13,606 nucleotides of DNA from an uncultured Oceanospirillaceae bacterium. GTDB taxonomy: Bacteria > Pseudomonadota > Gammaproteobacteria > Pseudomonadales > Balneatricaceae. Shown in pieces: positions 7,905 through 13,606 of the stretch (position 1 is its first letter; each line of letters begins with the position of its first letter). The position numbers were made by a program, and so were the translations under genes. The notes beneath the pieces are model-generated. The model had not been told where the DNA came from. It saw only the letters and a program-made list of their open reading frames with translations, and did not search any database. Where the stretch lies: assembly GCA_946221045.1 (NCBI GenBank), contig CAMIIY010000015.1, forward strand, positions 1 to 13,606, written 5' to 3'.

Positions 7905-9197
7905 GTGACTGACCCGAACAAGACTCAGGATTCAGGTGATTTTTCGGCGCTGGAAGTCGATGTTGGACGTGCAGCACACACTCTGACCAAAGCCCTTGAT
8001 TATGTTGGCATTGATGATAAAAGCCATGGCCGCCGGGTTGGTCTGATCTGTCATCGCATCTCCCATCTGCTGAACTGGAGCCGGGAGCGCAGGCACTTTG
8101 TACTGCTGGCCGGCATGCTGCATGACTGCGGCGTCTCGTCCACCAAGGTTCACCAGAAACTGGTTGATGAGCTGGAATGGAAAGGTGCCGAGGAGCACTG
8201 CATTCGGGGTTACTATTTCCTGCAGAGTTTTCCGCCTTTCAAGAAATATGCGCAGGCCATCCGCTACCATCACACCCGCTGGGAGCATCTGCCGGATGAG
8301 CTGCCCGCAGAACAAAAAGAATATGCCAACCTGATTTTTCTGGCCGACCGGCTGGATGTTTTGTTTGCCACCTTTATCAAAGATCATCCGGATTATCTGG
8401 TGCTACTCAATGGCCATAACCTGCTGGATGAACTGCGCCCGCATATCGGCACCCTGTTTTCATCAGAGCATTTCTCTGCTCTGGATCAGGCCGCCAGTAA
8501 AGACAGTTTCTGGCTGGAGCTGTTTGACGAATACCTGGACGACGCTATTTTTGAAACCCTGTCATCCAATGACTACCGCATCTCTCTGGGCTTTAGCGAG
8601 ATTGAATCCCTGGGGGAGCTGATCTCGCAGATAGTCGATGCCAAGAGCCCGTTCACCCATTACCACAGCATTCGGGTGGCCGATCTCTCGTTTGCCCTTG
8701 CCGAACTGGCAGGCATTGAAACCTACCAGAAACGCATGTTGCGCATTGCCGGCCTGCTGCATGATGTTGGCAAGCTGCGCACACCCGATGAAGTGCTTGA
8801 AAAACCGGGTGCACTCAGTCCTGAGCAACTGGCACAGATGCACAGCCATCCGCTGGACAGTAAACGGGTTCTGCAGACCATCTTCCCCAACACCCCCATC
8901 GCCCGCTGGGCCTCGGAGCATCATGAAAAACTGGATGGTTCCGGCTACCCCTTTGGCTGGCAAGGCGACCGGATCGACACGCCCACCCGAATCCTCTGTA
9001 TTGCGGATATTTTTCAGGCCCTGTGCCAGAAACGGCCCTACCGAAACCGGCTGAGCATTGATGAAGTGCTGGCCATTATGGATCAGATGGAGGCGGCAGG
9101 TCAGATCGATACTGACCTCTACAACTTGCTTAAAGCCCATCAAACTGAGCTTTACGCGATCGCGGTCAGAGAAGGCGCAACCCTGGTCGAACCCTGA
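7905..9197 (+). CDS. Tandem HD-domain protein with C-terminal HD-GYP c-di-GMP phosphodiesterase
   Basis: A 430-residue soluble protein with two HD-fold halves. HD-GYP enzymes hydrolyse cyclic di-GMP, lowering the second messenger that controls motility and biofilm. The C-terminal half (about 232-430) is canonical: HSIR (254-257), GLLHDVGK with His286/Asp287, His315, HHEKLDGSGYP (339-349) and CIADIFQA with Asp368. The N-terminal half (about 20-200) repeats this order with His41, His73/Asp74 (MLHDCG), His98, His122/His123 and Asp148 (LADRLD), but the GYP loop reads RWEHLPDELP. It thus keeps the metal-ligand pattern but not the GYP motif. The start is GTG at 7905 with AAAGGA 7 bases upstream. 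There is no receiver or membrane domain. A sigma-54-type promoter lies upstream, and a GGDEF-EAL gene converges on it with 3 bp between stops. Catalysis by the second half is likely; activity of the first is unknown. Confidence 0.9.
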   Translation: MTDPNKTQDSGDFSALEVDVGRAAHTLTKALDYVGIDDKSHGRRVGLICHRISHLLNWSRERRHFVLLAGMLHDCGVSSTKVHQKLVDELEWKGAEEHCIRGYYFLQSFPPFKKYAQAIRYHHTRWEHLPDELPAEQKEYANLIFLADRLDVLFATFIKDHPDYLVLLNGHNLLDELRPHIGTLFSSEHFSALDQAASKDSFWLELFDEYLDDAIFETLSSNDYRISLGFSEIESLGELISQIVDAKSPFTHYHSIRVADLSFALAELAGIETYQKRMLRIAGLLHDVGKLRTPDEVLEKPGALSPEQLAQMHSHPLDSKRVLQTIFPNTPIARWASEHHEKLDGSGYPFGWQGDRIDTPTRILCIADIFQALCQKRPYRNRLSIDEVLAIMDQMEAAGQIDTDLYNLLKAHQTELYAIAVREGATLVEP

Positions 9198-9200
9198 GCC

Positions 9201-12161
9201 TCAGGCAGGAGACAAGGGTTCCAGCAGGGCCTTGCCATGCCGGGCAAAGATCAGATAATCATGCTCTTTAAGCGGTCGGCTGAACAGGTACCCCTGACCA
9301 AACGGGCAGCTCATCTGCCGCAACAGCAGCAACTGCTGCTCGGTCTCAATACCCTCTGCCACAACCGTAATACCCAGCTCTTCTGCCAAGGACAGCGTTG
9401 ATTTTACAATCGCGTAATCGTGCCGTCCTTCAGACATTTCGCTGACAAAGGAGCGGTCTATTTTCAAAACATCCACCGGCAACTGCTTCAGATAATTCAG
9501 CGATGAATAGCCAGTGCCATAGTCATCAATAGCCACCGTCACGCCAAGCGCACTGAGTTGATTCAGTGCAGCAACAGCCAGCTCCGGATTCTGCATCAGG
9601 GCACTCTCTGTAATCTCCAACTGCAGTAAACCCGGCTCAATACCCGAACGCTGGATAATCCGTTTCACAACCTCCACGAATCGATCATGCTGCAGCTGTC
9701 TGGCGGAGACATTGACTGAAACCTTGCTAAACATCAGACCATCACTGCGCCAGCGCGCAATGTTGGCACAGGACTGTTCAATCACCCAGAAACCAATCGC
9801 GATGATCTCACCCGATAACTCCGCCGCCGGAATAAACTGATCCGGCGAGATCAGCCCCTGAGTCGGGTGATTCCAGCGCAATAGGCACTCACACCCCATG
9901 TGCTCTGACGTATCCAGTTGCATAATCGGTTGAAAATAGAGTTCCAGCTCATCTTTTTGCAACACCTGCGACAATTCTGACTCAAGGAATAACTGCTCAT
10001 TAACCGCATTGCGCAACCCTTCAGAATAAAAGCAGATCGCCAAGCCGTTTTGTTTCGCCTGATACATGGCGGTATCAGCACCGCGCAACAAATCGGCAAT
10101 CGACTCCCCGTCCTGCGGGAACATCGCGACACCAATACTGGTCGATGTCACCACGGCCCTGCCGCCCACCTGAAACGGAGCATTCAGACTGGCTGCCAGT
10201 TTGCCTGCAACTGACTCAATCATGTCCTGATCGGGGTTATTTTCGATCAGTAATGTAAACTCGTCTCCACCCAGCCGGGCCAACGTGTCACTTTCACGCA
10301 CAACCCTGCGAAAGCGTTTGGCAACCTCCGCCAGTAACTGATCACCCACATCATGCCCCAGGCTATCATTCACCTGTTTAAAGCGATTCAGGTCCATAAA
10401 CAGCAATGCGGCCCGGTTACCATTACGCTGCGCCAAACGCAGTGCATGCTGAGCGCGGTCGATAAATAAATGACGGTTAGGCAGGCCGGTCAGCGCATCA
10501 TAGAAGGCAAAGGATTCCAGTTTTTGATTCAGATCCTGCAGTTCAGTGGTACGGGCATCCACCAACTGCTGCAGGTGAGCCTGGCGGCTATAGGCGGACA
10601 ACACAATAAAAACGGCAAGCATGCCCAGCAAAACTTCAGTCACAAGAAAGCTGAGGCTTTCATCCACCCGCAATGCCGTGACCCTCTCATCCGGAATATG
10701 CAGAATAAACGTCCACAGATGGTTAGCAAACTGAAGGTCAAACACATGACTGAGCCCTGCGCCAGCCAACCGGGCATCATGAATGCCGAGATCACCGAAC
10801 ACCTGATCCGATGGATCGCCATTTTCATAGATATACAGCTCGAGGAAATTAATCAGCTCATGACTCAGGCTTTGCTGAATAATTTGCGAGACCAGAAAAA
10901 CACCCACAGCAAAACCGCGCAGTGCATGGTGGCCCTCCATTGAGGTATCTCCGGCCTGAACACTGGTAAAAACAGGTGAAAAGATCAGAAAACCCGGCTC
11001 TTTTTTCTCAGACTGCACCAGTTGAATAATATCGGTCGCGGTAGCAACACGGCTGTTTTTCGCCAGTAACATGCTCTGCTTGCGTGCCTCACTGGAGAAA
11101 ACATTGAACCCCAGCGCCGCCTGATTGGCATCAAACGGCTCAATCAGTTCAACAATCACCAGCGGATCATCCGGTGTCAGCGGCTCACCTTTCACCCGGA
11201 ACTGCGGATTCACATTTTGCCGGGCATACTGCTCAAATTCGGCCAACTGATCTTGTCTGACCAGAGGATTCCATGACAGCGCTTTTATCCCTGGCAGGTT
11301 TTCCGTCAACCCGCTCACCATCTCTGCAAACTCAGCCTTACCGGGCGGAATTGGCTGCGAAAGCTGCTGCTCAAGGTGGTCCAGCGTGCTCAGATAAACC
11401 CCCATGCGCTGTTTCAGATTGTTTTCAGTGGCTTTTGCCTTTAGGTCAAAAATATTCTCGGTATTAACCACCACCACATCTTCAATATACTGCTGCGCCA
11501 CCTGCAGCATTACCACCAACCCAATCAGGGGGGCAGCCAGGCTTTTAATCAACACCACCCTGTGGGCGCTGTCCGGCTGAGACTGAAAAAGACTCAGCAA
11601 CAAAGGGCAGACAAGAATGACACCCAGGAAGTCACCCACCCACCAGACCAGCACGTTATTCCACTGCAGCAGACTGAAGTCACTGCCAGCATTGGCGACA
11701 AGCAGGGCCAGATTGCCGATCAGCGCACTGATTAAACAGCAGGCTAATGCAATCAGGATAAAGAGGGCGATCTGTCCGGATGCGGGCGCATCAAGAATCT
11801 GAATCCCCCGCCAGTTCAGCAATCGGCTGTTCACCCAGGCCTGAAGGGTAGAACCTGCTGCAATCACAGCCGACAGAATCAGCATCGCGGGGTAAACCTC
11901 CCCCTGATGCCAGATCTGCGTACTGGAATTAAAGATCACTGAACCCAGAAAAATCGCCGGCAAGAACCGGTTACCAAAGAGCTGCATGCCCGCCAGTGCC
12001 ACACCGGCAGAAGGCCATAGAGAGACAATCTGTGCCTGGGGGCTAAAAATTGAAAACAGGTAGGCCAATCCGACATACAGGCCGAACAGAATTACGTAGA
12101 CACCCTTCCCTGAGGCGCGCATTTTTGCATCCAAGGGTTCAACGGAACTCCACACGGCCAT
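9201..12161 (-). CDS. Membrane MASE1-CHASE-GGDEF-EAL cyclic di-GMP synthase/phosphodiesterase
   Basis: A 986-residue inner-membrane sensor. Residues about 20-225 form a multi-helix MASE1-type region with the SLWPSAGVALA signature at 47-57. A periplasmic CHASE domain covers about 240-500, recognisable from EPFDANQAALGFNVFSSEAR (341-360) and the GFLIFSPVF region. A last membrane helix spans about 505-524, then a short coiled coil. The GGDEF domain (about 550-710) has an intact GGDEF at 631-635 and the inhibitory RxxD site RESD at 622-625, five residues upstream. The EAL domain (about 725-970) has ECLLRW (EAL reads ECL), NVSARQL, LEITES, DDYGTGYS, LKIDRSF, AEGIE and GQGY, so the metal and catalytic residues appear present. 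Both c-di-GMP synthesis and breakdown are therefore possible; the net direction is not visible. The start has AAGGG 8 bases upstream; Met14 is an alternative. Confidence 0.93.
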   Translation of the reverse strand: MAVWSSVEPLDAKMRASGKGVYVILFGLYVGLAYLFSIFSPQAQIVSLWPSAGVALAGMQLFGNRFLPAIFLGSVIFNSSTQIWHQGEVYPAMLILSAVIAAGSTLQAWVNSRLLNWRGIQILDAPASGQIALFILIALACCLISALIGNLALLVANAGSDFSLLQWNNVLVWWVGDFLGVILVCPLLLSLFQSQPDSAHRVVLIKSLAAPLIGLVVMLQVAQQYIEDVVVVNTENIFDLKAKATENNLKQRMGVYLSTLDHLEQQLSQPIPPGKAEFAEMVSGLTENLPGIKALSWNPLVRQDQLAEFEQYARQNVNPQFRVKGEPLTPDDPLVIVELIEPFDANQAALGFNVFSSEARKQSMLLAKNSRVATATDIIQLVQSEKKEPGFLIFSPVFTSVQAGDTSMEGHHALRGFAVGVFLVSQIIQQSLSHELINFLELYIYENGDPSDQVFGDLGIHDARLAGAGLSHVFDLQFANHLWTFILHIPDERVTALRVDESLSFLVTEVLLGMLAVFIVLSAYSRQAHLQQLVDARTTELQDLNQKLESFAFYDALTGLPNRHLFIDRAQHALRLAQRNGNRAALLFMDLNRFKQVNDSLGHDVGDQLLAEVAKRFRRVVRESDTLARLGGDEFTLLIENNPDQDMIESVAGKLAASLNAPFQVGGRAVVTSTSIGVAMFPQDGESIADLLRGADTAMYQAKQNGLAICFYSEGLRNAVNEQLFLESELSQVLQKDELELYFQPIMQLDTSEHMGCECLLRWNHPTQGLISPDQFIPAAELSGEIIAIGFWVIEQSCANIARWRSDGLMFSKVSVNVSARQLQHDRFVEVVKRIIQRSGIEPGLLQLEITESALMQNPELAVAALNQLSALGVTVAIDDYGTGYSSLNYLKQLPVDVLKIDRSFVSEMSEGRHDYAIVKSTLSLAEELGITVVAEGIETEQQLLLLRQMSCPFGQGYLFSRPLKEHDYLIFARHGKALLEPLSPA

Positions 12162-12395
12162 ACATATACCCTTGTTTTACAGCACATGAGCAAAATATAT
12201 CGGGCGTGACTGCTATAACAGGCCTGGCTCGGCCACTCGTTTACTGTCACCACTACCTGTACAGATCATCTGATGTGTTAAATACCCTGTTTACCGCAGG
12301 TCAGTATTCAGGCACACCACCTGACAGTTCATCCTACCCCATTCTTTAACCCATGTTCGCCTATACTTTCACATTAAAAACAGGCTCTGGATTGT
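12162..12395. other. Divergent intergenic region between the GGDEF-EAL and luciferase-like genes
   Basis: This 234-bp region carries the ribosome site of the GGDEF-EAL gene on its left (minus strand) and a probable -10 box for the luciferase-like gene on its right. A minus-strand AT-rich TATATT lies near 12200 but lacks a good -35 partner. A palindromic CTGTACAG and a short CAGGT/ACCTG inverted repeat are present, but neither matches an operator I can name. I see no small gene. Confidence 0.45.
12362..12367 (+). promoter_or_regulatory. Possible -10 box for the luciferase-like oxidoreductase gene
   Basis: TATACT matches the sigma-70 -10 consensus at five of six positions and would give a short leader of about 22 bases before the ATG. 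No convincing -35 hexamer is found 16-18 bases upstream, so an activator or another promoter may be needed. Confidence 0.35.
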
Positions 12396-13388
12396 ATGCG
12401 CATCAACACAACCCTTTCCGGCATACCCACCCCGGATACGGCTCCCACCGCACCCGGTTTTCGTCAGATGTTTGCTCAGAGCAAGCTCACGCTGGGCCTG
12501 TTTTTCCCCTTGGCGGCCTATGCCAATGACACGCCGAACCTTGAAGGACAGGCCGAGCTTGCCGCGCAAGCGGATCAGGGAGGGTTCAGCGCTTTATGGA
12601 CCCGGGATGTGCCCTTGCAGGACCCGGAGTTCGGTGACCTTGGGCAGGTCATCGACCCCTTAGTCTGGATGGGATACATGGCCAATCATGTCAGGCAGGC
12701 CACGCTGGCATCGGGTTCACTGATTTTGCCACTCAGACACCCGATCCACGTCGCCAAAGCCGCCGCGTCACTGGACAACCTGACCAATGGGCGGTTTGTT
12801 ATGGGTGTAGCATCTGGTGACAGAGCCATAGAGTTTCCGGCCTTTGGTCAGGATCATGCGACCCGTGATCACACCTTCCGGGAGGCTTATAGCTTCATAG
12901 AGCAATTGCTGACCCGTTCCTACCCGTTGATTCAATCGGAACTGGGCACCATGAGTGGCGGCAATCTGGTACCCAAGCCCGCTTACGGCCGGGTGCCAAT
13001 CGGTATCACCGGAAGCTGCCGTCAGACTCTGGAGTGGAATGCAAAACATGCTGACTTCTGGCTGACCCATCCGAGAGGGCTCAACACCGCAGCTCAGGTG
13101 CTGCACCAGTGGCGCTCAGCCGTCCAGTCTGCAGGGTTTGAATATGAAAAGCCGGTGGCCCAGTCCCTCTATATTGACCTGAGTGACGACCCAAAACGGC
13201 CACCTGCACCGATTCATCTCGGGTATCGGATGGGGCGTGAAAGTCTGTTGAACCTGTTAAATGCCTACCAGGAGATCGGCATCAACCATGTCGCTTTTAT
13301 TCTGAAGTTTTCCCAACGACCGGTTAACGAGACGCTGCAGGAACTGGCTGAAGAGGTTATTCCTCTCTATCCGGCCCATCCAGTCTGA
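12396..13388 (+). CDS. Luciferase-like monooxygenase-family (LLM) oxidoreductase, BA3436-type
   Basis: A 330-residue flavin-dependent oxidoreductase of the bacterial luciferase-like TIM-barrel family, resembling the BA3436 subgroup. These presumably use reduced flavin (FMN or F420); the substrate of this subgroup is unknown to me. Visible blocks are RQMFAQSKLTLGLFFPLAAY (23-42), SALWTRDVPLQDPEFGDLGQ (65-84), LASGSLILPLRHPIHVAKAAASLD (104-127), GRFVMGVASGDRAIEFPAFG (132-151) and LGYRMGRESLL (275-285), spaced as in the family. There is no signal peptide or membrane segment. The ATG at 12396 has a poor ribosome site; it is kept because about 20 residues normally precede the QMF...KLTLGLFFP segment, but Met25 at 12468 is possible. 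The gene stands alone, diverging from the GGDEF-EAL gene and converging on a GFA-family gene 10 bp away. Confidence 0.85.
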   Translation: MRINTTLSGIPTPDTAPTAPGFRQMFAQSKLTLGLFFPLAAYANDTPNLEGQAELAAQADQGGFSALWTRDVPLQDPEFGDLGQVIDPLVWMGYMANHVRQATLASGSLILPLRHPIHVAKAAASLDNLTNGRFVMGVASGDRAIEFPAFGQDHATRDHTFREAYSFIEQLLTRSYPLIQSELGTMSGGNLVPKPAYGRVPIGITGSCRQTLEWNAKHADFWLTHPRGLNTAAQVLHQWRSAVQSAGFEYEKPVAQSLYIDLSDDPKRPPAPIHLGYRMGRESLLNLLNAYQEIGINHVAFILKFSQRPVNETLQELAEEVIPLYPAHPV

Positions 13389-13398
13389 GTGCAGATCA

Positions 13399-13606
13399 TC
13401 AGTCACCAGCCTGAGGCTGGCCTGGAATTTTGGGTATATCTGCCGGCAGTGTTGCCCATGAAAGCTTCGAGTCGCACCAGATTTCCAGCCCCGGCTTTAC
13501 CCAGGTCGGATCATCAAGGGTACCCGCCATCAGGAAAGCCAACCCCGGAACCGCTTCTACCTGCAAGCACAGAGAGGAGCCACATTGGCTGCAAAATGTA
13601 CGCGTT
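13399..13606 (-). CDS. GFA-family (CENP-V/Mss4-like) zinc-binding protein, C-terminal part, 5' end outside window
   Basis: The last 68 codons of a minus-strand gene, ending at TGA 13399-13401 and running off the right edge. The visible frame starts TRTFCSQCGSSLCLQ, with the paired cysteines C-x2-C-G typical of the GFA fold. It continues with VPGLAFLMAGTLDDPTWVKP and LEIWCDSKLSWATLP, both characteristic of GFA/CENP-V proteins (AGTLDDP, then W-x3-K-x-x-W). The family was named after glutathione-dependent formaldehyde-activating enzyme, but most members have no proven activity and bind zinc through cysteines. The first zinc-cysteine cluster would lie outside the window. It converges on the LLM oxidoreductase gene with a 10-bp gap. 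Confidence 0.85.
   Translation of the reverse strand, partial: TRTFCSQCGSSLCLQVEAVPGLAFLMAGTLDDPTWVKPGLEIWCDSKLSWATLPADIPKIPGQPQAGD
13406..13420. terminator. Short hairpin at the convergent 3' ends of the LLM and GFA genes
   Basis: A perfect 6-bp GC-rich stem (13406-13411 with 13415-13420) with a TGA/TCA loop, 17 bp past the LLM stop. On the plus strand only a short run (AATTTT) follows about 6 bases later, so it is a weak terminator candidate for the LLM gene. It lies inside the last codons of the GFA gene. Confidence 0.35.

Noticed and set aside
8562..9143. Long minus-strand open frame of 193 codons inside the HD-GYP gene
   Set aside because: It lies wholly opposite the conserved HD-GYP domain, has no family resemblance and is explained by codon bias of the real gene.
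9193..9205. CCTGA-GCC-TCAGG inverted repeat spanning both stop codons of the convergent c-di-GMP genes
   Set aside because: A 5-bp stem with no T-run on either side is too weak to call a terminator.
4524..9208. The 11-mer GCCTCAGGCAG at the stop codons of two minus-strand genes (4524-4534 and 9198-9208)
   Set aside because: Many 11-base matches are expected by chance in 13.6 kb, and both arise from ordinary C-terminal codons followed by TGA.
10470..10943. Plus-strand open frame of 157 codons opposite the GGDEF-EAL gene
   Set aside because: It is a shadow of the conserved reading frame on the other strand, with no independent support.

Overview
The window reads as chromosomal DNA of a marine-type gammaproteobacterium, probably of the Oceanospirillales/Pseudomonadales. 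The long Pseudomonas-type DapD, a GreB nearly identical to the enteric protein in its core, RlmA, a MASE1-CHASE-GGDEF-EAL protein and a BA3436-type luciferase-like oxidoreductase all point that way. This placement is inferred from protein resemblance only. No tRNA, rRNA, insertion sequence, phage gene or CRISPR array was found.

Positions 1-4514 are a plus-strand run: the end of dapC, yffB, dapD, dapE, rlmA and two small unrecognised genes. DapD, DapC and DapE are three successive enzymes of the succinylase branch of lysine/diaminopimelate synthesis. A strong hairpin between dapD and dapE may split the run or attenuate it. From dapE onward the genes lie 1 bp apart or overlap, which suggests one transcript. 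Positions 4527-7540 are on the minus strand: an unrecognised 147-residue protein, greB, a 203-bp stretch with no assignable gene, and a secreted PQQ-dehydrogenase-like beta-propeller with no cytochrome domain. By memory-based alignment, the propeller lacks two of the usual metal/catalytic residues.

Positions 7541-7904 are a divergent regulatory region holding a near-consensus sigma-54 promoter pointing at a protein with two HD domains (7905-9197). Its second half is a canonical HD-GYP c-di-GMP phosphodiesterase. Its first half keeps the HD metal-ligand pattern but has lost GYP. Converging on it, with 3 bp between the stop codons, is a 986-residue membrane MASE1-CHASE-GGDEF-EAL protein (9201-12161) whose cyclase, inhibitory-site and phosphodiesterase motifs all look intact. 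Together these two genes form a local c-di-GMP synthesis/turnover module.

Positions 12396-13388 encode a luciferase-like monooxygenase-family oxidoreductase. A partial GFA-family (Cys-rich, Mss4-like) gene converges on it and runs off the right edge. The most notable parts of the window are the sigma-54-linked c-di-GMP pair, the degenerate/canonical HD tandem, and the altered active site of the PQQ-type enzyme. I see no clear evidence of a wholly new multi-gene system.
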